From the NCBI GenBank assembly GCA_900547395.1, contig URGP01000008.1, positions 1 through 64,000 of the forward strand: DNA of 64,000 nt, written 5' to 3'. This document shows positions 8,121-16,496 of the stretch, piece by piece. The position numbers and the translations under genes were made by a program. The DNA comes from an uncultured Opitutales bacterium. GTDB taxonomy: Bacteria; Verrucomicrobiota; Verrucomicrobiia; Opitutales; Intestinicryptomonadaceae. Positions within the stretch are counted from its first letter, which is position 1, and every line of letters starts with the position of its first letter. The notes below the pieces were generated by a model, which saw only the letters and a program-made list of their open reading frames with translations, made no database searches and was not told the origin of the DNA.

Positions 8121-8993
8121 TTAAATTTTATTTAGCGCGTTGCAGACTTCGTCGATTAAAAATTCGGGAGTTGACGCGCCAGCCGTCACTCCGACAATGT
8201 CGAATTTCTTGATTTCGTTCAAATCAAGCTCCGCAAGGGTTTCAATGTGAAAGCATGGAAGCCCTGTGCGCTTTGCCATAATGGCAAGCTTTACAGTGTT
8301 TGCGGAGTGCCTGCCGCCAATCACGATTATTGCCTGCGCTCCTTGCGTTGCGAGAACGGTTACGTCTTTTTGGCGTTCCTTTGTTGCTCCGCAAATGGTG
8401 TCGATAACTTCCAAGTTCGGAAATCTCTTTTTTAAGTAATCCGCTATTGCCTGATAGTCGTCGGGGAACATCGTGGATTGCGAAACAAGGCAGATGTCCC
8501 CTTCAATCTTCGGCAGGGCGTCGATGTCTTCATTGTTTTTTACGACATATCCCTTGCCGCCCGCGTACCCTAAAAGCCCTATGACTTCGGGGTGCTTGGG
8601 GTCTCCCATAATGATTATTGTATATCCCTTTTGGGCGTGGATTTTTATCGCCCCAGCGATGCGCCCCACGTCGGGGCAGGTGGCGTCTTTAAATGTAAGC
8701 CCCAGATTTTTCAGATATTCCCTGCGTTCGGGAGAAACGCCGTGGGCGCGGACGACAAGCACGTCGTCTGCCTTTTTTGAGGAAAGCTCGCTTTTAAGCT
8801 CGTTTGAGCTTTGATAATCGCCGATTTCCAGAATGCCTTCTTCTTCAAGCCTTTCCATCATTTGGCGGTTATGTATCAAAGGCCCGTCGGTATAGACTTT
8901 GTTTCTTCCGCAGTCCGTACACTTGCGCGCTATGCCGATGGCTCTTTCAACGCCGAAACAAAATCCCGCGCTTTTTGCCCTTATGATTTTCAT
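8121..8993 (-). CDS. ispH: 4-hydroxy-3-methylbut-2-enyl diphosphate reductase (IspH/LytB)
   Basis: The 290-residue protein is of normal family length. IspH performs the last step of the MEP isoprenoid pathway, reducing HMBPP to IPP and DMAPP with a [4Fe-4S] cluster. The three cluster cysteines are present at Cys12 (SAGFCFGVERA), Cys106 (DATCPDVG) and Cys201 (DTICGATKERQ). The substrate-binding motifs AHGVSPERR, DPKHPEVIGL (with the catalytic Glu) and the C-terminal GVTAGASTP are intact. It starts 2 bp after the cysS stop codon, so the two genes form a cysS-ispH transcript ending at the hairpin at 8068-8095. Presence of IspH implies the MEP rather than the mevalonate route. Confidence 0.97.
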   Translation of the reverse strand: MKIIRAKSAGFCFGVERAIGIARKCTDCGRNKVYTDGPLIHNRQMMERLEEEGILEIGDYQSSNELKSELSSKKADDVLVVRAHGVSPERREYLKNLGLTFKDATCPDVGRIAGAIKIHAQKGYTIIIMGDPKHPEVIGLLGYAGGKGYVVKNNEDIDALPKIEGDICLVSQSTMFPDDYQAIADYLKKRFPNLEVIDTICGATKERQKDVTVLATQGAQAIIVIGGRHSANTVKLAIMAKRTGLPCFHIETLAELDLNEIKKFDIVGVTAGASTPEFLIDEVCNALNKI

Positions 8994-8995
8994 TT

Positions 8996-10423
8996 TTATG
9001 CCTTTTTTATGTCGAAACCGTCTTTTTTGTCCAAAATTACCCAGCCTTCCGCAAGCGCCTTGCCGCGCAGTTCATCGGCAAGCGCGTAGTTCTTGGCTTT
9101 TTTTGCTTCCCAGCGGGCGTTTGCAATTTCCAAGATTTCCTTGGGCGCGTCGATTTTTTCTTCGGGTTTTTCCTCGAAAATTTTTAGCCCCAATGCGTAC
9201 AAAATTGCGCCGAGCGCGTCTATGTCGGCTTCGCTTAGCGGAGTTTCCTTGGCTTTTGCGAATGCCGTAAATATTTCGCCGAGGCAGCGCGGAACGTTAA
9301 TGTCGTCGCACAAGGTTTCCCACGCCTGCGAGAATGCAGTGCCTTCCGGTTTTGCACCCGCCTTTATTTTCTTTAAGAAAGCTTCTTTTGTTATTGAAAG
9401 TTTTTCGAGCGAAGTTGAAAGCAATTTTTCGAGCTTTGAAATCGCGCTTTTGGCGTCGTCCAAGCCTTTGAATGTGAAATTCAACTGCTGGCGGTAATGC
9501 CCTGATATTAGGGCAAGGCGGATTTGCGCGGGCGTGTAGCCTTTTTGCAAAAGGTCGTCGAGCCTGAACAAATTGCCGAGGCTTTTTGACATCTTTTCGC
9601 CTTCAACCATGAGGTGCGCGCTGTGGAACCACTTGCGTACGCTTGGGGAGACTCCCGTTGCGCATTCGCTTTGCGCGATTTCGTTTTCGTGGTGCGGAAA
9701 GCACAAGTCAATTCCGCCGCCGTGCAGGTCGAAAGTGTCCCCCAGATATTTGCGCGACATTGCGGAGCATTCTATGTGCCAACCCGGGCGACCTTCGCCC
9801 CATGGCGATTTCCAGTAATTTTCGCCGTCTTCGGGTTTTCTGCCTTTCCACAGGGCGAAATCCGAAACATTGTCGCGCTCGTATTCGTCGGCATTGTTGG
9901 CGTCTCCCGCGGAATTTGTGGACTGGGTTGCAAGCGAAGACTTGTCGAGCCTTGAAAGCTTGCCGTAGTTTTCGTCGGTGGATATTTTAAAATAGACCGA
10001 GCCGTCTGAAACAGGGTAGGCGTGCCCTTTGTTTACGAGGGTTTCAACCATGTCGAGCTGCTCTTTGATATGTTCTGTTGCACGCGGTTCGACGGTGGGG
10101 GGGAGGAGGTTTAGCTTTTTGCAGTCCTCATGGAATTTGTCTTCCCACTTTTTTGTAAAGTCTTTTAAGGACATGCCGAGCTTTTGGCTTTCGCGGATAG
10201 TTTTGTCGTCAACGTCTGTAATGTTGCGGACATGTTTTACCTTTATCCCTGCGACTTCCAGCGTTCTGCGCAAGACGTCCTGTATTATGAAAGTGCGGAA
10301 ATTGCCTATGTGCGCGGGGCCGTAAACTGTCGGACCGCAGCAGTACATTCCGAAAATTTTTCCATCGGCCGGCTTTAATTCCTCTTTTTGGCGTGATAAT
10401 GTGTTGAATGCGCTTGGAACCAT
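8996..10423 (-). CDS. cysS: Cysteinyl-tRNA synthetase
   Basis: The 475-residue class I synthetase charges tRNA-Cys in the cytoplasm. The N-terminus has [16 protein letters not shown], containing the HIGH-type motif (about residues 38-41) and a zinc cysteine at about 29. [10 protein letters not shown] supplies further zinc ligands, and the KMSKS loop is EKMSKSLGN near residue 275. Length and order are standard for the bacterial enzyme. The ATG at 10423 faces hemB across a 142-bp divergent spacer. It is the first gene of the cysS-ispH pair. Confidence 0.97.
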   Translation of the reverse strand: MVPSAFNTLSRQKEELKPADGKIFGMYCCGPTVYGPAHIGNFRTFIIQDVLRRTLEVAGIKVKHVRNITDVDDKTIRESQKLGMSLKDFTKKWEDKFHEDCKKLNLLPPTVEPRATEHIKEQLDMVETLVNKGHAYPVSDGSVYFKISTDENYGKLSRLDKSSLATQSTNSAGDANNADEYERDNVSDFALWKGRKPEDGENYWKSPWGEGRPGWHIECSAMSRKYLGDTFDLHGGGIDLCFPHHENEIAQSECATGVSPSVRKWFHSAHLMVEGEKMSKSLGNLFRLDDLLQKGYTPAQIRLALISGHYRQQLNFTFKGLDDAKSAISKLEKLLSTSLEKLSITKEAFLKKIKAGAKPEGTAFSQAWETLCDDINVPRCLGEIFTAFAKAKETPLSEADIDALGAILYALGLKIFEEKPEEKIDAPKEILEIANARWEAKKAKNYALADELRGKALAEGWVILDKKDGFDIKKA

Positions 10424-10565
10424 TTATTACCTTTCAAAAAATTATTTAAAAAATGATGTTCAATTTGCCGAAAAGGGCAAGTTTGAAATCCTTTTTTATT
10501 TGATTAAAATCGGCGATGGAATTTTTATTGTTGATAAAAAAATTTTTAGGAGTAACAAAAAAATC

Positions 10566-11582
10566 ATGAATGAAAATTTCAAACTCAACCTGCCGCATCG
10601 CCCGAGACGCTTGCGCAGAAATCCCGCAAGGCTTGCGATGTGCGCCGAAACTTCGCTTTCGCCGTCCGATTTAATTCAGCCGTTATTTGTGGTGGAAGGC
10701 AGAAACAAGTGCGAAAAAATCGACTCAATGCCGGGCATTTCGAGGCTTTCGATAGACCGCCTGCTAAAAAAGTGCGAAACGCTTCTTGCTCTTGGCGTTC
10801 CCGCAGTGGCACTTTTCCCTCAGATAAATCCGCGCCTTAAAAACAACGATGCCGACGAGGCGGTAAATCCCGACAGCGTTCAAAACAAGGCAATCCGCGC
10901 CGTAAAAAAACGCTTTCCGGAGCTTCAAGTCGTGGCGGACATCGCCTTGGACCCTTACACGAGCCACGGGCATGACGGCATCTTGAACAAAGATGGCGAC
11001 TGGATTTTAAACGATGAAACCGTTGAAGTTTTGGTCGCGATGAGCGCGGTTGCGGCGCAGTCCGGCGCGGACTTCATCGCCCCGAGCGACATGATGGACG
11101 GCAGGGTGGGGGCAATCCGCGAGGCATTGGACGAGCTTGGCTTTGAAAACACCGCAATTATGGCTTACACCGCGAAGTACGCTTCCGCGTTTTACGGGCC
11201 TTTCAGGGAGGCTGTCGGCACTCTCAAAAAGGGCAAATCGGGAGTTGACAAGTCTGGCTACCAGTTAAATCCCGCAAACACGCGCGAGGCTTTGCGCGAG
11301 GCATCTCTTGACGAAAAAGAGGGCGCGGACATAATCATGGTAAAGCCTGCGGGGCACTATTTGGACATCGTGTCTAAATTGAGGCAGGCGACCTCTTTGC
11401 CGATTGCCGCCTACCAGGTGTCGGGCGAATATTCAATGGTTTGCGCCGCCGCTCAAAACGGATGGATTGACTTTGATAAAATTCGCGACGAATCGCTGAT
11501 TTCAATAAAGCGCGCAGGAGCAGACATGATTTTGACATATTTTGCAGAAAGCTTTGCGCAAAGTTTTAAATCGAAAAAATAA
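10566..11582 (+). CDS. hemB: Delta-aminolevulinic acid dehydratase (porphobilinogen synthase)
   Basis: The 338-residue enzyme condenses two 5-aminolevulinate molecules to porphobilinogen in tetrapyrrole synthesis. The ATG at 10566 is chosen for an AGGAG 13 bp upstream. The frame stays open further back but would overlap the start of cysS. Schiff-base lysines are Lys204 (MAYTAKYASAFYGPFR) and Lys260 (IIMVKPAGHYLDI). The metal region reads DIALDPYTSHGHDG (residues 125-138): the cysteines of zinc enzymes are replaced by Ala127, Asp129 and Asp137, which marks a zinc-independent, probably magnesium-dependent type. The next gene begins one base after its stop, so they are co-transcribed. No other haem or cobalamin synthesis gene is nearby. 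Confidence 0.96.
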   Translation: MNENFKLNLPHRPRRLRRNPARLAMCAETSLSPSDLIQPLFVVEGRNKCEKIDSMPGISRLSIDRLLKKCETLLALGVPAVALFPQINPRLKNNDADEAVNPDSVQNKAIRAVKKRFPELQVVADIALDPYTSHGHDGILNKDGDWILNDETVEVLVAMSAVAAQSGADFIAPSDMMDGRVGAIREALDELGFENTAIMAYTAKYASAFYGPFREAVGTLKKGKSGVDKSGYQLNPANTREALREASLDEKEGADIIMVKPAGHYLDIVSKLRQATSLPIAAYQVSGEYSMVCAAAQNGWIDFDKIRDESLISIKRAGADMILTYFAESFAQSFKSKK

Positions 11583-11583
11583 T

Positions 11584-12579
11584 ATGTTTCGGCTTTTAAA
11601 AAAGTGGGGCGTCGATTGGTTCATAATGTCGATAGCCCTTTGCATTTTTTTAGCTTGGCTCTATCCTCCGATAGGAATGGAGCGCGAGCCTTTTTCATTG
11701 GGCGATTTGGCTTCTTTCGGCGTTTCAATGATTTTCTTCTTTTACGGGCTTAAATTGAAGCCGCAAGAGTTGAAAGAGGGACTTAAAAACGTAAGGCTTC
11801 ACTGCACGATACATTTTATGACATTTATCGCGTTTCCGATAATTGTTCTTCTTGCAATGCAGTTTGCCGATTTCAATCCGAATAGCAGTTATTATTACCA
11901 ATGGCTCGGGGTTTTCTTTCTTGCAACTCTGCCGTCAACCGTTTCGTCTTCCGTCGTAATGGTTTCGATAGCGGGGGGAAACATTCCGGCAGCGATTTTT
12001 AATGCCAGCATTTCAAGCTTGATAGGCGTGTTTGCAACTCCTCTTTGGATGGGGCTTTTTATAGATTCGCAAAACGGCGGCTATCCGATTGGAGATGTCG
12101 TTTTTAAGCTCATATTGCAGGTTTTGGTTCCCATTTCGGCGGGTCTTCTATTAAACCGCAGGTTCGGGGCTTTTGCCCTGAAGCACGGCAAGGCGTTGCG
12201 CTATTTCGACCAAATCACAATTTTAATGATTATATACACCTCGTTTTGCCAGTCGTTTGCGGACAAGATGTTTAGCGGCTATTCGTTTTTGAATTTGGCG
12301 GTTCTTTCGGGCGGGGTTATTATGATGTTCTTTGTTTTGTACGCCATTATATTCGGCGTCTCGAAGATGCTGAAATTCAACCGCGAAGACGAAATAACGG
12401 CTCTTTTTTGCGGTTCGAAAAAATCGCTGGTTCACGGCTCGGTGATGTCGCACGTCATATTTTCAAGCAGCGCGATAGCGGGGGTTGTGTTGCTTCCTAC
12501 CATGATTTACCACGCTGCTCAGCTTGTGATAGTGAGCGCGATTGCAAAGTATTTTGCAAACAGCATCGAAAGCAAATAA
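11584..12579 (+). CDS. Bile acid:sodium symporter-like membrane transporter (YfeH/RCH1 type)
   Basis: The 331-residue protein has about ten hydrophobic segments. The family signature appears in FFFYGLKLKPQELKEGL in the second helix region, in TLPSTVSSSVVMVSIAGGN (the crossover helix region) and in FCGSKKSLVHGSVMSHVIF near the end. These fit the SBF-like group (YfeH in Escherichia coli, Rch1 in yeast) rather than true bile-acid carriers. Substrate is unknown; some family members affect calcium or anion fluxes. It starts one base after hemB, which decides the ATG at 11584, and ends at a terminator shared with the convergent SGNH gene. Confidence 0.85.
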   Translation: MFRLLKKWGVDWFIMSIALCIFLAWLYPPIGMEREPFSLGDLASFGVSMIFFFYGLKLKPQELKEGLKNVRLHCTIHFMTFIAFPIIVLLAMQFADFNPNSSYYYQWLGVFFLATLPSTVSSSVVMVSIAGGNIPAAIFNASISSLIGVFATPLWMGLFIDSQNGGYPIGDVVFKLILQVLVPISAGLLLNRRFGAFALKHGKALRYFDQITILMIIYTSFCQSFADKMFSGYSFLNLAVLSGGVIMMFFVLYAIIFGVSKMLKFNREDEITALFCGSKKSLVHGSVMSHVIFSSSAIAGVVLLPTMIYHAAQLVIVSAIAKYFANSIESK

Positions 12580-12580
12580 C

Positions 12581-12609
12581 AAAAAACTCCCCATTGAGGG
12601 GAGTTTTTT
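12581..12609. terminator. Bidirectional terminator
   Basis: AAAAAACTCCCC pairs with GGGGAGTTTTTT around a 5-nt loop. With A tracts on one side and T tracts on the other it can end both the hemB transcript (plus) and the ACP-SGNH transcript (minus), whose stop codons flank it. Confidence 0.85.
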
Positions 12610-12612
12610 TAG

Positions 12613-13344
12613 CTATTTTTTGAATTTCAAGTCGTATTGTTTTAACGCCTCGTCCACCGCTTTTTTTGTCAGGGGCTCCATAATTTTGTAGCACTTCAAA
12701 TTGGGGTGGACGCCGTCGCCCGAATAGTCGGCAGGCATTGCGCCTTTTTCGTCGGCAAGTGCGGAATGGTAGTCGAGATAGATAATGCCGCGCTTTTTGG
12801 CGTAGTCTTTTAACATGGCATTTACTTTTGCTATTTTATTCGGTACGTCCGAAATGCGCTTTCGCCATCTGTATTCTCCCGCAGGCGTAATTGAGCATAC
12901 CACGGGTATCATGTCGTTTGAAAGCGCGATTTCCGCCATATTCATTATGTTTCCCGCAATGTCGTCAAGCTCCGTATAGCCTTCGTTTTCGGCAATATCG
13001 TTTGTGCCGCCCATAATGACGACCACTTTCGGGTTCATTTCAAGTACGTTTTTGCGAAATCTTGCAATCATCTGGATTGTCACTTGCCCGCAAAGCGCGC
13101 GGCCGAGGTAGTTGTTTTCCTTGAAAAACTCCTTGTGAATCACGTTTGACCACATGTCTATGATGGAATCTCCCATAAACACGGCGTCGGGCGGCGGAGT
13201 GTTTTTGTCTTTCAACGCCTTGTTTTCTTTTTCGTAGCGGTTAAAACGCGCCCATTCCGAGTAGGGCTGTTTTATTGTTTCCTCTCCCGCAAAAAGTGCG
13301 GTTGCTGTAATTATCGCCATTGCGGCAAGCATTATTCTTTTCAT
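12613..13344 (-). CDS. Secreted SGNH/GDSL-family hydrolase
   Basis: The 243-residue protein has a signal peptide (MKRIMLAAMAIITATALFAG). SGNH blocks are clear: block I FMGDSIIDMW with nucleophile Ser60, block III GGTNDIAEN with Asn115, and block V SGDGVHPNLKCY with Asp210 and His213. This group acts as esterase, lipase or sugar-ester deacetylase, for example GDSL acetylhydrolases on glycans. Substrate cannot be read from sequence. It lies 10 bp downstream of a free-standing acyl carrier protein gene on the same strand, an odd pairing of an exported acyl hydrolase with a cytoplasmic acyl carrier. It terminates at the hairpin at 12581-12609. Confidence 0.9.
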   Translation of the reverse strand: MKRIMLAAMAIITATALFAGEETIKQPYSEWARFNRYEKENKALKDKNTPPPDAVFMGDSIIDMWSNVIHKEFFKENNYLGRALCGQVTIQMIARFRKNVLEMNPKVVVIMGGTNDIAENEGYTELDDIAGNIMNMAEIALSNDMIPVVCSITPAGEYRWRKRISDVPNKIAKVNAMLKDYAKKRGIIYLDYHSALADEKGAMPADYSGDGVHPNLKCYKIMEPLTKKAVDEALKQYDLKFKK

Positions 13345-13354
13345 TTTCTCCCCT

Positions 13355-13591
13355 TTATTTTTTGCGCGAATTTACAAGTTCGTACAGTTCTGAAATCGTT
13401 TTGCACGACAAAATTTCCTCGTTTTTTACGTTCGCGCGGTATTCAAAAGCAATCATGCTCATCACAGAAAGCAGGGCTATGGAATCCCATTCTTCAAGAT
13501 GAACGAAGTTTGTTTCGGGCGTCAATTCGACGTCTTCAAAGGCGTCAACGTTTTCTTTTAGGTTTTCTATGAACTTTTCCATATTTGCCAT
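13355..13591 (-). CDS. Free-standing acyl carrier protein (specialised, not AcpP)
   Basis: The 78-residue protein from the ATG at 13591 has the four-helix carrier pattern with the phosphopantetheine site EEWDSIALLS, Ser37. The usual fatty-acid AcpP motif is DSLDTVE, so this DSIALLS form with FVHLEEWDS resembles carriers of dedicated lipid or surface-modification systems. A start 10 codons upstream is possible but adds a non-conserved tail. The divergent gene across an 89-bp spacer is a KAS III-like condensing enzyme, a likely partner. Downstream is the SGNH hydrolase, making an ACP-SGNH transcript. Confidence 0.85.
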   Translation of the reverse strand: MANMEKFIENLKENVDAFEDVELTPETNFVHLEEWDSIALLSVMSMIAFEYRANVKNEEILSCKTISELYELVNSRKK

Positions 13592-13614
13592 TATTTTCCA
13601 AAAAACGCTTTTTG

Positions 13615-13645
13615 AAGTCAAGACCTTAGGTTTAAATCTTGACTT
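13615..13645. promoter_or_regulatory. Inverted repeat in the divergent ACP / KAS III spacer
   Basis: AAGTCAAGA (13615-13623) and TCTTGACTT (13637-13645) are perfect 9-bp inverted arms separated by 13 bp. They sit between the divergent starts at 13591 and 13681. The arms each contain a TTGACTT or its complement, so they could be back-to-back -35 elements, an operator for a dimeric regulator, or both. Confidence 0.4.
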
Positions 13646-13680
13646 GAAGCCAGATAACGGGGATATTTTAAATTTTTCTT

Positions 13681-14757
13681 ATGGAATCCGCCTGCAAAAT
13701 ATTTTCAAAAATTACGGCATGCCATTATGTTTTGCCGAGAAATGTCGAGCAAAATTCGGATTTGGCGGCGAGATTCGGAGAAAAGAAAATGCGCTCCGTC
13801 GAGAAAATAAGCGGCATTGTCTCTCGCAGAGTCGCCCCCAAAGGCGTATGCGCGAGCGATTTGGGCTTTGCGGCGGCAAGCAGAATGATTGAAAAGCTAA
13901 ACATTAAAAAAGAGGAAATCGACTGCCTTGTTTTCGCCTCCCAGACGCCCGACTACATATTGCCGTCAACCGCCGCAGTTTTGCACGAAAAACTCGGGCT
14001 TTCTTCCTCCTGCGGAGCTTTTGATGTTTCAATGGGATGCCCCGCTTTTATTTATTCGCTTTCGATTGCAAACGGAATGATTGCTTCGGGGCAGTGCAAA
14101 AAAATACTTTTGATTGTGGCAGACACCATAACAAAGCTGATAAATCCTTTGGATTTCGGGCTTGTGCCTTTGCATGGAGATGGCGCGGCATGCTTTTTGG
14201 TGGAAAAATCGGACGGAAAATACGGCATTGAAGGCGTTGACTTCGGCACAGATTCGAGCCTTTACGAGGCGTTGATTGTAAAGGACGGCGGATTTAGAAA
14301 TCCGATAAGCGAAAATTCCGCAACTCCCGTCCCCGACAAGTTCGGGGCTGTGCGCACGGCAAAAGATTTGCAGATGGACGGCGCGGCGGTATTCCATTTT
14401 TCGCTTTACAAAGTTCCCGAAGAAATCTCGAAGGCGATGCAAAAATTCGGGGTGTCGCTTGCGGATTTAGACAAGGTTTTGCTGCACCAGGCAAACAAAA
14501 CAATGGTGGCGCAGATATACAAAATGCTTGGCGTTCCGCCTGAAAAGCAGTTTTATTTCATGGAAAAAATCGGCAATTTGAGCGCGGCAAGCAGCGCGGT
14601 TTTGCTTGTCGAGGCGTTGCGGCGCGGTACCGTGGCACAAAACGCCAGAGTTTTGGTTTCCGCTTTCGGCGTCGGGCTTTCATGGGGAACAGCCCTTTTG
14701 AAAACGGGCGAAACTTTGCCTGAAACACTTTCAGGCAAATCGGATTTTGAATTATAA
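13681..14757 (+). CDS. 3-oxoacyl-ACP synthase III family protein (FabH-like)
   Basis: The 358-residue thiolase-fold enzyme carries the KAS III triad: Cys120 in DVSMGCPAFIYSL, His269 in LHQANKTM and Asn299 in GNLSAASSAV. Such enzymes condense an acyl-CoA with a malonyl-ACP, or transfer acyl groups. It is longer than housekeeping FabH (about 320) and pairs with a divergent dedicated ACP. This suggests a specialised acyl product rather than primary fatty acid synthesis, but it could also be the main FabH. The CstA-type transporter gene starts 13 bp after its stop and probably shares the transcript. I therefore leave the symbol empty. Confidence 0.88.
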   Translation: MESACKIFSKITACHYVLPRNVEQNSDLAARFGEKKMRSVEKISGIVSRRVAPKGVCASDLGFAAASRMIEKLNIKKEEIDCLVFASQTPDYILPSTAAVLHEKLGLSSSCGAFDVSMGCPAFIYSLSIANGMIASGQCKKILLIVADTITKLINPLDFGLVPLHGDGAACFLVEKSDGKYGIEGVDFGTDSSLYEALIVKDGGFRNPISENSATPVPDKFGAVRTAKDLQMDGAAVFHFSLYKVPEEISKAMQKFGVSLADLDKVLLHQANKTMVAQIYKMLGVPPEKQFYFMEKIGNLSAASSAVLLVEALRRGTVAQNARVLVSAFGVGLSWGTALLKTGETLPETLSGKSDFEL

Positions 14758-14770
14758 TTTGGAGGAAAAT

Positions 14771-16255
14771 ATGTATTTGTTCTTTTTGGGATTGCTGTTG
14801 CTTGTTGCGGGATATTTCACCTACGGGAAACTTGTTGAAAAAATCATTGCGCCCGATGGCAGGCCGACTCCATGCAAAACAAAGCATGACGGCGTTGACT
14901 ATGTGTCTTTGCCGCACATGAAAAACATGCTGATTCAGCTTTTGAACATCGCGGGCGTAGGGCCGGTAATCGGGGTTATCATCGGCATAAAATTTGGCGA
15001 AATCGTGTTTTTGATAATACCGATAGGCAACATAATAGCGGGCGCAACGCACGATTTCTTGGCAGGCATGATGAGCATGCGCAGGGGAGGGGCTAATTTG
15101 CCGTCCATAATAAAAGACAATCTGGGGAAAACCTATTACAGTTTTTTTGCCGTTTTTATGATGCTTTTGCTTCTTTTGGTTGTCGCTGTATTCATAAACA
15201 TACCTGCGGAGCTTATCGACAAGACATTCCCGCAAATTCAGATATTCTGGGCGATAGTGGGCGGCATATTTATTTACTATATATTGGCAACGCTCTTTCC
15301 CGTGGACAAAATCATCGGCAAAATTTATCCGATTTTCAGCGCGCTTTTGCTCGTGGGCACGTTTGCGATTTTTGTGGCTCTTGTTTTTTCGCTCTTCGGA
15401 AATCCTGAATTATTGTCCGAAAGCGCGGCTTTCAAGGAAAAGATGTGGACTGCCGCAAACGGAAAGCCGATAATTCCGCTTCTCTTTGTCACAATCGCCT
15501 GCGGCATAATATCGGGATTTCACGCAACGCAGTCTCCGATAATCGCAAGAACCATGTCAACCGAATTTGAGGCGCGCTCGTCTTTTTACGGAATGATGGT
15601 TGTCGAAGGCGTCATAGGCATGATTTGGGCGGCAGGCGGTCTTGCAGTTTACAATTTGTTCCCCGAAACGATGTCGATAAAAGCCACTGATGTTCTCATG
15701 AAAATAACGGGGCATTTCCTCGGCAGTTATATGGGCGTCATCACTGTCATGGGGGTTGTGATTTTGGCGATAACTTCGGGCGACACCGCAATGCGCTCTC
15801 TGCGTTTAAGTATTGCCGAAATTTTTAAAATCGACCAAAAACCCCTTATGAAGAGATTTCTTACGACGCTTCCCTTGATATTGATTGTCACTGCGCTTTT
15901 GGCTTGGTCAAACAAAAGTGCCGACACCTTCAACCAGCTCTGGAATTATTTTGCTTGGGGAAACCAGGTGCTTGCGGCGTCCACTTTGACTGCGGGGGCG
16001 GTATGGCTTTTCAGGCACGGCAAAAACGGCTTTATCGCGATTTTCCCCGCAATGTTCATGACTTTTATAGTGCTTTCATACATACTCTGGATTTCTCCCG
16101 CCCATGGAGGTCCGATAGGGTTTGGCTTGGACTTGAATTTGTCTTACGCGATTGCAGGAGTTATATCTTTATGCTTTTTAGGCTTTGCATTTTACAAGTC
16201 CAAGAAAATGGCGGGGGTTACTGACGAATTGTTAAATTCTTCGGATATTTCGTAA
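14771..16255 (+). CDS. CstA/BtsT-family carbon-starvation membrane transporter
   Basis: The 494-residue protein has many transmembrane helices. The ATG at 14771 is preceded by GGAGGAAAAT, one of the few strong Shine-Dalgarno sites in this window. CstA-family hallmarks include the GYFTYGKLVEKI start, the HMKNMLIQLLNIAGVGPVIG segment, IGNIIAGATHDFLAGMMS and SGFHATQSPIIARTM. Characterised relatives import pyruvate or peptides. This is the short form (about 490 residues against about 700 for E. coli CstA), common in anaerobes. Context gives no direct hint of substrate. A terminator follows. Confidence 0.9.
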   Translation: MYLFFLGLLLLVAGYFTYGKLVEKIIAPDGRPTPCKTKHDGVDYVSLPHMKNMLIQLLNIAGVGPVIGVIIGIKFGEIVFLIIPIGNIIAGATHDFLAGMMSMRRGGANLPSIIKDNLGKTYYSFFAVFMMLLLLLVVAVFINIPAELIDKTFPQIQIFWAIVGGIFIYYILATLFPVDKIIGKIYPIFSALLLVGTFAIFVALVFSLFGNPELLSESAAFKEKMWTAANGKPIIPLLFVTIACGIISGFHATQSPIIARTMSTEFEARSSFYGMMVVEGVIGMIWAAGGLAVYNLFPETMSIKATDVLMKITGHFLGSYMGVITVMGVVILAITSGDTAMRSLRLSIAEIFKIDQKPLMKRFLTTLPLILIVTALLAWSNKSADTFNQLWNYFAWGNQVLAASTLTAGAVWLFRHGKNGFIAIFPAMFMTFIVLSYILWISPAHGGPIGFGLDLNLSYAIAGVISLCFLGFAFYKSKKMAGVTDELLNSSDIS

Positions 16256-16277
16256 AATTTTTGTAAATGTTTGATTG

Positions 16278-16306
16278 GCGCGGAGTAAAAACTTCGCGCT
16301 TTTTTC
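16278..16306 (+). terminator. Rho-independent terminator of the CstA-type gene
   Basis: GCGCGGAG pairs with CTTCGCGC (one G-U) around a 6-nt loop and is followed by TTTTTTC, 22 bp after the stop codon. Confidence 0.75.
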
Positions 16307-16496
16307 GTTTTTTTGAGGGATTTTGCGCTATGTTATAAGTTTATGTATATTAGAGATTTAAAAATAATACAAAACTTATTTGACACGCCTCTTTTATTTT
16401 TGGTAAAAACAACCTGAATAATCCCTTACATTATCTCCTACTAATTTGACGGATTAGCGTTCATATCTCGAAAAAATACTAAAAAAAGAAAATAAA

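Noticed and set aside
7924..8124. 66-codon plus-strand frame with Cys/Phe-rich sequence
   Set aside because: It overlaps the T-rich frame at 7772-8035 and the cysS-ispH terminator, and shows no family features.
10401..10565. Upstream extension of hemB in frame
   Set aside because: It would overlap the cysS start, adds about 55 residues not seen in HemB, and a Shine-Dalgarno-like AGGAG precedes the ATG at 10566.
16380..16408. Sigma-70 promoter for nrdD
   Set aside because: TTGACA is perfect but the sequence 17 bp on, GTAAAA, is a poor -10; no NrdR-box pair was recognised either.
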